From NCBI GenBank assembly GCA_963550135.1, contig CAUVBP010000010.1, forward strand, positions 1 to 47,434: DNA of 47,434 nucleotides, written 5' to 3'. Below are positions 16,418 to 23,838 of this stretch, one piece after another. The translations under genes were made by a program, and so were the position numbers. Under the pieces are notes generated by a model. The model searched no databases, was not told where the DNA came from, and worked only from the letters and a program-made list of their open reading frames with translations. The first letter of the stretch is position 1. Each line of letters opens with the position of its first letter. This stretch comes from Saccharimonas sp963550135 (GTDB lineage: Bacteria; Patescibacteriota; Saccharimonadia; Saccharimonadales; Saccharimonadaceae).

Positions 16418-17405
16418 TATCGATAAAGTATTCCCAGCGCGGTACAATCGTTTGCTTAAGCTAGCAGAGGTGCGTCCGCTGCAGTTTCGGCAGCAAGCGG
16501 CGGCCGTCTATGCGGCTTGCCCGCGCTCGCTGCGGCGGATGGCGCGGCGCTTTGATCGCAGCGTGCCGATGGCGCTGGAATTTTTCTTGTCTTGGCGTGA
16601 TGATTGCTTACCGCGGCTGCGTAAAATCGAAAGCGCGCCGCAGCAGAAGACGCTGATCAAGACGGTGAGCGACAATTTCTTGACAGATGATAAGCAAACT
16701 GCAACATTGTTGCAATACGCAGCACAGCAGAGTCAAAGTATTGAACGAGCGCGTTTTGCAATGCAACATTATGCAGAAGGCGAAAAAAAGCTGCATCGTT
16801 TGGCGCTAGAGTTTGTTAATCAGCCGGCAGAAGTTTGTTCGCAGCAGGTCGAAGTTTATGTAGACTATTTACTCTACCGTGCGGTTGCCGAGGAATTCGG
16901 CATGACAATCCGCGATCCGCAGGCGCGATTGATTAAGCGTTCATTCCAGTCGAAAGTTGAGCGCCATCAGATTCGCCGGATGACGCGCCAAGCGCGGCGG
17001 CGTTTGAACGAAATCGATGGTGCTACTGCCGAGATTGAACAAGCGCAAAATGGCTTGGTGGCGCGGTTATTTGGCTTGAAAATTGATTATGTGTCGGTGT
17101 TGGCGGCGCGGCAAGAGTATGAAAAAGCGTTGGCGCGTCTCGGTAAAAAGTCAGCTAATAGTCCGGCCAAACGACTAGCTCTCTACGAGAAAAAGACCGA
17201 GGATCTTCGCGCGGAATATCTGGCTACCGTGCCGGGATTGGCTAATCTGTCGGACACGCAAAAAGCTGCCAAAGAAATTGACGGAGTGTTGTTGGCGGTA
17301 TTTGACCTCAGCAATGAGCAGCGCAACGATATTATGAGCTTGCTCAAACGCTACCGCGAGCTGGTTCGCGAGCGCGAGACGCTGCTGGCGATGATTGGCG
17401 ATTAG
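16410..17405 (+). CDS. Unknown helical protein, 331 aa
   Basis: No recognised family. Composition (Arg, Gln, Ala, Leu, Glu) and heptad-like spacing point to a largely alpha-helical protein with coiled-coil stretches at about 190-220 and 290-325; there is no membrane segment or signal peptide. The start overlaps the end of the 15911 gene. The gene ends convergently, 2 nt from the Fur-family gene. Pairing with the 15911 product is inferred only from the overlap. Confidence 0.72.
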   Translation: MNDIDKVFPARYNRLLKLAEVRPLQFRQQAAAVYAACPRSLRRMARRFDRSVPMALEFFLSWRDDCLPRLRKIESAPQQKTLIKTVSDNFLTDDKQTATLLQYAAQQSQSIERARFAMQHYAEGEKKLHRLALEFVNQPAEVCSQQVEVYVDYLLYRAVAEEFGMTIRDPQARLIKRSFQSKVERHQIRRMTRQARRRLNEIDGATAEIEQAQNGLVARLFGLKIDYVSVLAARQEYEKALARLGKKSANSPAKRLALYEKKTEDLRAEYLATVPGLANLSDTQKAAKEIDGVLLAVFDLSNEQRNDIMSLLKRYRELVRERETLLAMIGD

Positions 17406-17407
17406 TG

Positions 17408-17878
17408 TCACTTTGTTGATTTTGATTCTGGTTTTGGCTTGTTTTTGCTAGCACTAATGCTTTTAGTCAGTTGCTGTTCTTGCCGGCATTTTTGGCAGAC
17501 ACCCTCAAGCTCAAAATGGTGGTCAATGACTAAAAAGCTGTACTTTCTGCTGAGGTAATTGATGAGCTGTTCTAATTCTGGGGTTTGGATTGGTGTAGCG
17601 TTTTGACAGCGGATGCAATATAAATGATGATGATGCGGAATGAATGGCTCGGCTAGCTCGTAGTAGTTCTTCCAGCCGACGTGAACAACGTTAATGATTT
17701 TGAGATCGTTGAACGCCACCAAGGCGCGATAAACGCTGGTGCGGTTAATACCCTTGCAGTTTTTTGCAATATCGCTGATAGTCAGCGGAACGTCTGATTT
17801 TTGCAGCGCGTCGAAGACTTGTTGCCGCGGTCTGGTTAGGCGCAGGTTGTGCTGTTTGAATAGATCGTCGAGGGTCAT
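17408..17878 (-). CDS. Fur/Zur-family metal-responsive repressor
   Basis: 156 aa from the ATG at 17878; the open frame continues upstream but that part runs antisense through the divergent gene and is unlike Fur. An N-terminal winged helix (LRLTRPRQQVFDAL, INRTSVYRALVAF) precedes the dimerisation domain with HHHHLYC (His82-85), Cys88/Cys91 and HHFELEGVCQKC (His120/121, Cys128/Cys131): the two CxxC pairs of the structural zinc site and the regulatory-site His cluster are intact. The divergent nicotianamine-synthase-like gene and the CobW genes argue for zinc (Zur) sensing, which is inference. Its -10 (TATACT) is 9 nt from the ATG and overlaps the palindrome region, suggesting autoregulation. 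Confidence 0.9.
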   Translation of the reverse strand: MTLDDLFKQHNLRLTRPRQQVFDALQKSDVPLTISDIAKNCKGINRTSVYRALVAFNDLKIINVVHVGWKNYYELAEPFIPHHHHLYCIRCQNATPIQTPELEQLINYLSRKYSFLVIDHHFELEGVCQKCRQEQQLTKSISASKNKPKPESKSTK

Positions 17879-17897
17879 GATATTGCAAGTATACAAC

Positions 17898-17920
17898 TTA
17901 TTGCAACAAATTTGCAATAA
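17898..17920. promoter_or_regulatory. 23-bp palindrome, candidate Fur/Zur operator
   Basis: TTATTGCA, 7-nt centre, TGCAATAA: a perfect 8-bp inverted repeat in the 70-bp gap between the divergent repressor and nicotianamine-synthase-like genes. An extra TATTGCAA half-site lies at 17881-17888. The site covers the expected core promoters on both strands. The length and dyad symmetry suit Fur-family operators; the binding protein is inferred from position. Confidence 0.72.
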
Positions 17921-17938
17921 TTCGGAGGGTTTGGCATT

Positions 17939-17965
17939 ATGAAAAGCTATGGATATAGCAATTAA
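17939..17965 (+). other. Possible 8-codon leader ORF overlapping the NAS-like start
   Basis: The best Shine-Dalgarno (GGAGGG, 17924-17929) is 9 nt before an ATG at 17939 that opens an 8-codon ORF (MKSYGYSN). The nicotianamine-synthase-like start at 17949 lies inside it in another frame and is about 19 nt from that SD. Either ribosomes reach the main start by coupling, or the true start codon of the main gene is different. Confidence 0.35.
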
Positions 17966-18716
17966 AACAGTGATGAATTTGCATGATTTTGCGCCATCGC
18001 CAGACGTCAATGCGGCTTTTTCTGGCTTGGTGGCGGCAGTTGTGCAGGCGACAAAGTTACCGAAGTGGTGTAATGACGAGGTGTGCCGCGAGGTGCAGCG
18101 GCGTTGCTCTCTGTCGGAATCAGAAATGGAAATGTATTGGTCGCGGCGAATTGCCAGTTCAGCCCGTCCGCAGCAAGAGCTGGAAAAGTTTTGGTATATT
18201 GACAATTACCGCGAGCTGGTGCGGCGTGAAGTTGGCTTGCTGGGCGGGTCGGGTTTATCCTTGACTGACAGTAGCCGCGTTGCGATGATTGGCAGCGGAC
18301 CCCTGCCTCTGACCGCTTGGTGCCTGTGGCGTCAGACAGGCGCGGCGGTTGATTTAGTGGACGTGGCGCCGGCTGCTTTGGCGCAGTCGCGCGAGCTGGC
18401 ACGGGCGATTGCTTGGCCAGTTGGCGAGTGTTTGTTGGCGGACGGAGCGGCGGTGGCTTTACCGGATAATGCTTACGACGTGATTTATGTGGCTGGGCTG
18501 GCGGGCGATTCGGTTGAAGCCAAACAACAAATTATTGATAATATTTTGCCAGTGCTTCGGCCTGGCGGACGGATCATCGTGCGCGGTGCTCATGGTGCGA
18601 AAACATTGTTATACCCAGCGTTTGACCCGAACGGTTTGCAGCGCGTGCAGCTGCTGGTCGAGTATAATCCTGACGACGATATCATTAACTCAGTATATGT
18701 GTACAAGAAAGGCTAA
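17949..18716 (+). CDS. Nicotianamine synthase-like metallophore enzyme
   Basis: 255-aa protein matching the nicotianamine synthase fold along its length. It has an N-terminal helical part with LHDFAPSPDVNAAFSGLV, the conserved acidic segment SESEMEMY (Glu59/Glu61) where the catalytic Glu of the family lies, FWYIDNYRELVRREVGLL, the SAM-binding loop MIGSGPLPLTAW (113-124), VDLVDVAP, YDVIYVAGLAG, and the family-typical ending GAKTLLYPAF and INSVYVYKKG. The family condenses aminocarboxypropyl groups from S-adenosylmethionine into nicotianamine or related metal chelators (plant NAS, archaeal thermonicotianamine synthase, bacterial CntL-type enzymes). First gene of an operon with CobW. No opine dehydrogenase (CntM-like) is in the window, so the product may be used without that step. 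Confidence 0.87.
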   Translation: MDIAIKTVMNLHDFAPSPDVNAAFSGLVAAVVQATKLPKWCNDEVCREVQRRCSLSESEMEMYWSRRIASSARPQQELEKFWYIDNYRELVRREVGLLGGSGLSLTDSSRVAMIGSGPLPLTAWCLWRQTGAAVDLVDVAPAALAQSRELARAIAWPVGECLLADGAAVALPDNAYDVIYVAGLAGDSVEAKQQIIDNILPVLRPGGRIIVRGAHGAKTLLYPAFDPNGLQRVQLLVEYNPDDDIINSVYVYKKG

Positions 18717-18718
18717 TT

Positions 18719-19618
18719 ATGAATGATAAGATTGCATTATATTTGGTGAACGGTGCGCTGGGTGCCGGCAAAACCACGCTGGTCGATTTTTTGGTGCAGC
18801 AGCCTGAGTTTGCTGGCGCGCGAGTGATTGAGAATGAGTTTGCGTCGGAAAGTATCGACAGTTGCACATTGGCGCAACGCGTTGATGAGGTGGCAACGAT
18901 TGCTGGCGAGTGTATCTGTTGCAGTAGCGGCGAGGAGTTGATTGATATTTTGCACAATTTTGCAATAAGTGGAAAAGCGCCAGTGATTATTGAATCGACT
19001 GGCGTCGCTAACACTCTGCGGGTGGTCGAGAAATTGCTGGCTGGCGATATCTTTGAGCAGTATGATTTGAAGCAGTCGTTGTATGTTGTGGATGGAGCTG
19101 AAACCAAGGCTGAGGGCCTGGCGAAGGCGTTGCTGGCGGAAGCTCAGGCGGCGGATACGGTACTAATCAGTAAACTGGATTTGCTGACTGAAAATGACAG
19201 TCAGCAGCTAATTGAAACATTGTTGCAACAAGGGCTGACGAAGGTTGTGATGATGGATCATGGTAAGTTTGACTTGGCGCAGCTTGATGGTGTATCGCGG
19301 ATTTTGGATTATTTGTTGCTGCACGAGTCTACGGAAAACGCGGCTGAGAATGTCTTAAATTATAGCGTGATTGATGTGTCTGGCTTGGCTATTAGCTCTG
19401 AGAATATTGAGAAGATCTGGGCTAGTTTGCGAGATAAATACGGTTTGCGGCGCATGAAAGGTGCGGTCGCTGGCGGTAACGAAATATACCACATCGAGGC
19501 AACGCCGCAGCAAGTACGGGTTACGCGCGGTGCTGCTGACGAGACATTAAAGCTGGTTATCATTGGCGAGCGGGCGCGTGAGATTACGCGCGCAGTAATT
19601 ATCAAGGAGTTGGGATGA
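18719..19618 (+). CDS. CobW/ZNG1-family GTPase metallochaperone (copy 1)
   Basis: 299-aa G3E GTPase. Walker A GALGAGKTT (12-20), the zinc-binding CxCC motif Cys65-Ile-Cys67-Cys68, ESTG at the switch region and the guanine-specificity motif ISKLDLL are all present; a CobW C-terminal domain (about 200-299) follows. ZNG1-type proteins transfer zinc to client enzymes under zinc shortage; client here unknown. It starts 2 nt after the NAS-like stop and so belongs to the same operon, presumably under the same repressor. The C-terminal domain lacks the His-rich stretch seen in some relatives. Closely similar to the protein at 23839. Confidence 0.9.
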   Translation: MNDKIALYLVNGALGAGKTTLVDFLVQQPEFAGARVIENEFASESIDSCTLAQRVDEVATIAGECICCSSGEELIDILHNFAISGKAPVIIESTGVANTLRVVEKLLAGDIFEQYDLKQSLYVVDGAETKAEGLAKALLAEAQAADTVLISKLDLLTENDSQQLIETLLQQGLTKVVMMDHGKFDLAQLDGVSRILDYLLLHESTENAAENVLNYSVIDVSGLAISSENIEKIWASLRDKYGLRRMKGAVAGGNEIYHIEATPQQVRVTRGAADETLKLVIIGERAREITRAVIIKELG

Positions 19619-20160
19619 TGGAAGGTATGAATAGTGCGAGAGCGGCGGTTGATAGACTGCTTGATATGTATGATGACTATAAGACTTTGGCAGCAAAGAT
19701 TACTGCTGCGGAGCGCCGTTTGGCGTTGGCGAAATTGAAGAATAGCGATGTTGAACAAGTACAAACTAAACTTGACGGTTTGCGGCGAGACCAGCAGCAA
19801 CTATCTGACACCATGACGTTTGATACGCCACTAGTTTGGGTGATGTACAAGTTTGAAGCCTACCAGGACGAGGCGCAGCCGATTCGAACGATGCACGATT
19901 TTCGCTTGCACTGTTCTAAGCCGGGCTATATTTGCACCAAGCGCTTTATATTTCTTAATGCACATTTGTGCAGTAACGGGCAACGTCCCCTGACGGACAG
20001 CAAAAAATATCCCGACGAAATGCTGCTCAGTGAGATTTTTTCGCTACTAAGTGAAATCGAGCGCGATAAAAACTTCTTATCTAATTGGCGCGCGCATGAA
20101 TATTACCAGGAAGATGGCGCTGCTAAAAAGTGGCAAGATTATAAACCAAATAATTCGTAA
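19615..20160 (+). CDS. Unknown protein in the metallophore operon, 181 aa
   Basis: I do not recognise a family. The start overlaps the CobW stop (ATGA) and has the SD AAGGAG 5 nt upstream, so translation is coupled and the protein very likely serves the same pathway. An N-terminal coiled coil (about 20-65, AAKITAAERRLALAKLK) leads into a domain with three scattered cysteines and a His (RLHCSKPGYICTKRF, NAHLCSNG) that could bind metal. No signal peptide or membrane segment is visible. It ends convergently, overlapping the 3' end of the TIGR03943 gene by 22 nt. Confidence 0.75.
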   Translation: MMEGMNSARAAVDRLLDMYDDYKTLAAKITAAERRLALAKLKNSDVEQVQTKLDGLRRDQQQLSDTMTFDTPLVWVMYKFEAYQDEAQPIRTMHDFRLHCSKPGYICTKRFIFLNAHLCSNGQRPLTDSKKYPDEMLLSEIFSLLSEIERDKNFLSNWRAHEYYQEDGAAKKWQDYKPNNS

Positions 20161-20873
20161 GGGTCTTCTGGTTGCGGTATCGCGGTAGCGGTAGACTCGG
20201 TGATGACGTATTCAGCTTTGCCGTTAATTATTTTTTGCATCAACTTCCCTTTGATAGTTAACCAGGTGCCATCGCGGTAGCTATTCGCAGGAGTTTTTTC
20301 TACTAAGATTTTCATAGGTATGCTATCGGCGGCGCAGCAGCTGATAACGTAGCGTGCCAGTTCGAAATAATCGTAGCCATAGTTTTGTAGTGTGCCACTC
20401 GAGACGAAACCAGTTATCGTTATGCTAGTATTGTCAAAATACGATAGTTTTTGGCAGGAGTTGAAAGCAGATCGCCAGCGGTTGATCGATACATTCGTCT
20501 CGCCTTCCTTAGGTTTAGGAATATTGCAATAGTTTGTTTGACTGGTGGTGATAGAATTTTCTCTTTGAGCGACACTGTTTGCCGATAGCGGTTTTGGCGG
20601 CAGCAGATAGCCTGCTAGTAAAATTAAGACAGATAGACACGAGGCGAGCTTGATGTGGCGGAATTTGAAACGGTGACGTATAATCGACACTCTGCTTTTT
20701 AGTTGCAAAATTATATCAATAACCAAGAAAGCGATGCCTATCGTACTTAAAATGGCAGCAAAAAGATGGTAGCGCGGATGGATGTAGAAGCCGAGCTGAC
20801 CGCGGTAAGCTAGCAGCAAAACGTATCCGCAGGCAGCAATTCCGCCCAATGATTTCGCCAAATTAGCCCGCAT
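20139..20873 (-). CDS. TIGR03943-family permease subunit
   Basis: 244-aa protein with membrane segments at about 14-26, 37-57 and 75-92 and a C-terminal extracytoplasmic domain. The motif RYVISCCAADSIP is the hallmark of TIGR03943 proteins, which are regularly encoded beside PF03773 permeases. A role in metal or cofactor transport is suggested by that pairing and, here, by the neighbouring Fur/CobW/NAS genes; the substrate is not established. Its start overlaps the end of the permease gene by 11 nt, so the two form one operon. Confidence 0.85.
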   Translation of the reverse strand: MRANLAKSLGGIAACGYVLLLAYRGQLGFYIHPRYHLFAAILSTIGIAFLVIDIILQLKSRVSIIRHRFKFRHIKLASCLSVLILLAGYLLPPKPLSANSVAQRENSITTSQTNYCNIPKPKEGETNVSINRWRSAFNSCQKLSYFDNTSITITGFVSSGTLQNYGYDYFELARYVISCCAADSIPMKILVEKTPANSYRDGTWLTIKGKLMQKIINGKAEYVITESTATAIPQPEDPYELFGL

Positions 20874-21912
20874 AAAGTAAGTTTACTCCTATGCCTGCCG
20901 CGAACGACAATGCGAAAATTATTAACATCACTACAGCGATAAATCGCCAACGGAAAGTGGTTCGCATCAATACGATTAGTTTAATATCGATCATCGGACC
21001 AGCTAATAGAAATGATAGAATCGAGCCTGCTGTGAAACTGCGGGCATAGGCTAACGCAAAAAAGGCATCGATACTGGAACAGATCGAGACCACGAAACTC
21101 AAGCCAATCATGGCGATAACTGATAAGATGATGTCGTTACCGACAGTATTAATGATGGCGCGTGGTATGAAAACTTGAGTAGCGGCAGCGATGATAGCGC
21201 CGATACTTAGCATGGTTAATAGTTGCCAGAATTCGTCGCGCGAGGATCCAAGCATCTCCTTGAGCTTAGAGCTGTGTTCGTGCGCGCGGCAATACTCTTT
21301 GAAAGCTGGGCGAACGATTTTATTTTCGTCCATGAAGCTGACGATCAAAGCGGTCAGTTGGACGATTATCAATGCAAAAATAATTCGCCACCAAACCATG
21401 TATGGCTGAAAACTGAAAGCGGTCATTGTTGCAATAATGGTGATAGGATTGAGAATCGGCGCGGCGAATAGAAAACTGACGACGTCGGCGGGTTTTAATC
21501 CGCGAGCTAGTAAGCTACGAGCGACCGGTACGTTGCCGCATTCGCAGACTGGTAGCGCTAGTCCGGCTAGCGATAATACAAATCGTCGCCAAAATGGGTT
21601 GCGTGGTAAAGCTTTAGTGAGTTTGGCCGGCGGCAAAAAGCGGCGAATCAAAGATGAAATGATAATTCCGAGGATAACAAAAGGTAAAGCTTCAATGACT
21701 ATGCTTAGCGTGATGGTTAGGAAGTCTTGCAACATTGTTGCAGTTTCGTTGAACCAAATGTCTGATTTGTCGCTGATTAGCCATAGTCCAAGCTGGGGGC
21801 TGTATAAGTATATTACGACAATCAATACTGGCGCAATTATCCAGCCGGTAAGTATCTTGGCTGTGTTAATTAGCTTATTTATGTTGAAGCTTTTGACACG
21901 TTTTTTTGCCAT
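20863..21912 (-). CDS. PF03773-family (DUF318) permease
   Basis: 349-aa polytopic membrane protein with about eight hydrophobic segments. The conserved LPVCECGNVPVARSL motif, containing Cys-Glu-Cys-Gly, and the AAPILNPITIIAT stretch identify the DUF318/ArsP_1-like permease family. Together with the TIGR03943 subunit it likely forms a transporter; metal or metallophore traffic is a guess from context. The promoter lies in the 43-bp gap to the divergent DUF475 gene, with TATAAT (21921-21926, minus) 9 nt from the ATG inside an inverted repeat. Confidence 0.87.
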   Translation of the reverse strand: MAKKRVKSFNINKLINTAKILTGWIIAPVLIVVIYLYSPQLGLWLISDKSDIWFNETATMLQDFLTITLSIVIEALPFVILGIIISSLIRRFLPPAKLTKALPRNPFWRRFVLSLAGLALPVCECGNVPVARSLLARGLKPADVVSFLFAAPILNPITIIATMTAFSFQPYMVWWRIIFALIIVQLTALIVSFMDENKIVRPAFKEYCRAHEHSSKLKEMLGSSRDEFWQLLTMLSIGAIIAAATQVFIPRAIINTVGNDIILSVIAMIGLSFVVSICSSIDAFFALAYARSFTAGSILSFLLAGPMIDIKLIVLMRTTFRWRFIAVVMLIIFALSFAAGIGVNLLYAG

Positions 21913-21922
21913 ACTTATAAAT

Positions 21923-21945
21923 TATAGCAGTAAGCTTGTGCTATA
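21923..21945. promoter_or_regulatory. Inverted repeat spanning two divergent -10 boxes
   Basis: TATAGCA, 9-nt centre, TGCTATA. The left arm overlaps the minus -10 (TATAAT) of the permease operon and the right arm overlaps the plus -10 (TATACT, 21942-21947) of the DUF475 gene. A single bound protein could control both. The sequence differs from the palindrome at 17898. Confidence 0.5.
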
Positions 21946-21955
21946 CTAAATCATT

Positions 21956-23077
21956 ATGAAACATCTCTGGCATTCGCATCACCCATTTCGAATTTTTTGG
22001 TTTTCGGCGCTGTTGACGCTGGCGTTGGGCGGGTTGATTTTCGGTCATTTCGGCGCGAGCGGCTTGTGGTTGTTCGCGATTCTGGTGGTGCTGGAAGTGA
22101 CGTTTAGCTTTGATAACGCGGTGATTAATAGCAAGGTGCTGGCTGGCATGAGCCAGGTTTGGCAAAAGGTGTTCTTAACGGTTGGGATTTTCGTGGCGGT
22201 GTTCGTGGTGCGGTTTGTGCTGCCGATTGTTATCGTGATGGTGGCGAGCGGCCATGGCTTTATGGAGGTGGTTGATTTGGCGCTGCACAGGCCGGCGGAA
22301 TACGGCCATATTTTGCACGAAGCATCGCCGATGATTGATGCCTTTGGCGGCGCGTTTTTGATTATGATTGGCCTCAGTTATTTTATTGATTATAACAAGC
22401 GCGTGCATTGGATGCGGCATGTCGAGCCGTGGATGGCTAAGGCCGGGCGGTTTGAGAATTTCAAGGTGTGTTTGATGCTCAGCGTGGCGGCGGTGCTGTA
22501 TTTCACGGTTGAGTCGCCGCATCGGGCGCTGGTGCTGATCTCGTCGGTACTGGGAATTATACTGCACATCGGGCTGGAATTGTTCGGCTCATTCTTTCAC
22601 GAGGACGACGCTAAGTCGGTCAAGATCAAGACCGGCTGGGCAGCCTTCGCTAGCCTGCTCTATCTGGAGGTGCTGGACGCTAGTTTCAGCTTCGACGGCG
22701 TCATCGGCGCGTTTGCTATCACCAGTAGCGTGCTGCTGATCGTGGCAGGTTTGGGCGCTGGAGCGATTTGGGTGCGGTCGCTGACGGTGTATTTGCTGCG
22801 GACGGGTATGCTCAGCAAATATAAATATCTGGAAAATGGCGCGCACTGGGCGATCATGGCGCTGGGTATGATGATGATCGCCAAGCTGTTTCATCTGGAA
22901 CTACCAGAGTGGGCGACGGGCGGACTGGGCTTGCTGTTTGTGAGCTTGGCGGTTGGTAGCAGCATGCTGGAGGCACGAGCGATTAATTTGCAAGAAGCAG
23001 CTGCAGCGAAATTACATAATGCTGAGCGGCGGCTGAAACACGGCGCGGCGAGGATTGTGCCGCGAAAGCGGCAGTAG
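21956..23077 (+). CDS. DUF475 / TerC-superfamily membrane protein
   Basis: 373-aa polytopic membrane protein with about nine hydrophobic segments. The two family-typical half motifs, TFSFDNAVIN near the N-terminus and ASFSFDGVIGAF in the middle, place acidic residues within membrane helices, as in TerC-type proteins, several of which export manganese or load metal onto secreted enzymes. The C-terminus is a basic cytosolic tail. A metal-efflux role is inferred from family and from the metal-gene neighbours. The -10 is 8 nt from the ATG. Confidence 0.85.
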   Translation: MKHLWHSHHPFRIFWFSALLTLALGGLIFGHFGASGLWLFAILVVLEVTFSFDNAVINSKVLAGMSQVWQKVFLTVGIFVAVFVVRFVLPIVIVMVASGHGFMEVVDLALHRPAEYGHILHEASPMIDAFGGAFLIMIGLSYFIDYNKRVHWMRHVEPWMAKAGRFENFKVCLMLSVAAVLYFTVESPHRALVLISSVLGIILHIGLELFGSFFHEDDAKSVKIKTGWAAFASLLYLEVLDASFSFDGVIGAFAITSSVLLIVAGLGAGAIWVRSLTVYLLRTGMLSKYKYLENGAHWAIMALGMMMIAKLFHLELPEWATGGLGLLFVSLAVGSSMLEARAINLQEAAAAKLHNAERRLKHGAARIVPRKRQ

Positions 23078-23117
23078 TTGCTGGTACTCGGGGTTTTTTG
23101 TTTCGGGCGGGAGCGTT

Positions 23118-23150
23118 TGCTATTGCGACATTGTTGCAATAAGCATTTTT
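23118..23150 (+). terminator. Intrinsic terminator after DUF475
   Basis: TGCTATTGC pairs with GCAAT-A-AGCA (one bulge), followed by five T. Confidence 0.8.
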
Positions 23151-23188
23151 AATTTCGCAGGCGCAATTGTGTAGTGATGTGCCGGGGG

Positions 23189-23794
23189 TTAGAGCTTGAC
23201 GCTGAGCGGTTCGATAGTATCATCAAGAAATGTGCCGATCAGCTTGATGGATTCGGGAATTGTACAATCGCGGAGGATTTTTTGCTCGTCGGCGTTAAAT
23301 TTACTGAGGACGAAATCAACGTCGCCAATTTGCCGTCGCAGTAAGTTGTCGGTACCGATACGAATATGCCAAAAGTCGGAGCCAATGTGAGTATGTAGCG
23401 ATTTTAAGCCGTTGCTGCCAGCGTCGCGCCCGCCTTTACGGACACGGATTTTGCCAAAATCAAGCGCTGTATCATCGTGAATAATCAGCAGGTCATCAAG
23501 TGTCAGCTTATAAAAATCTAAGATCGCCCGAGCGGCAATGCCGACCTCGTTATAGTGAGTGGTCGGTTTGACAAGGAGGACTTTTTCTCGTGGAATAGCA
23601 ATAGGTAGTTTTGTGCTAGCGGCTGAATCGACCGTAAAACTGTTTAATTCGGCGATATCCGCAAAGAATTTGGGTTTATTGCTAAAATGTGCACTTTGCC
23701 CTGCTGCCAAGTGATCGATAACCAAAAAGCCAGCATTATGCCGCGTGTGAACGTACTTTTCGCCAGGATTGCCGAGGGCCAGAATGATTTTCAT
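23189..23794 (-). CDS. pth: Peptidyl-tRNA hydrolase
   Basis: 201-aa protein of normal length. LGNPGEKY and TRHNAGF near the N-terminus carry the conserved Asn and the catalytic His (His19), IIHDDTALDFGKIRVRKGG holds the catalytic Asp, and the RDAGSNGLKSL segment is typical. It releases peptides from prematurely dropped peptidyl-tRNAs and is essential. It stands alone between the DUF475 gene and the second CobW gene and is probably unrelated to the metal island around it. Confidence 0.95.
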   Translation of the reverse strand: MKIILALGNPGEKYVHTRHNAGFLVIDHLAAGQSAHFSNKPKFFADIAELNSFTVDSAASTKLPIAIPREKVLLVKPTTHYNEVGIAARAILDFYKLTLDDLLIIHDDTALDFGKIRVRKGGRDAGSNGLKSLHTHIGSDFWHIRIGTDNLLRRQIGDVDFVLSKFNADEQKILRDCTIPESIKLIGTFLDDTIEPLSVKL

Positions 23795-23838
23795 AGCCTT
23801 AGTATAGCACCTTGACTGTGATGACGTATAATAGATGT

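Noticed and set aside
17879..18205. The longer Fur-family frame starting at 18205
   Set aside because: The extra 109 residues run antisense through the NAS-like gene and do not resemble Fur. The ATG at 17878 begins the winged helix and has a promoter.
16700..21742. The 15-bp palindrome TGCAACATTGTTGCA found at 16700-16714 and 21728-21742, with near copies at 19212 and 23124, as further Fur/Zur operators
   Set aside because: Most copies lie inside reading frames where the codons for Thr-Leu-Leu-Gln or Met-Leu-Gln produce the word, and the 23124 copy is part of a terminator hairpin. Only the intergenic site at 17898 is kept.
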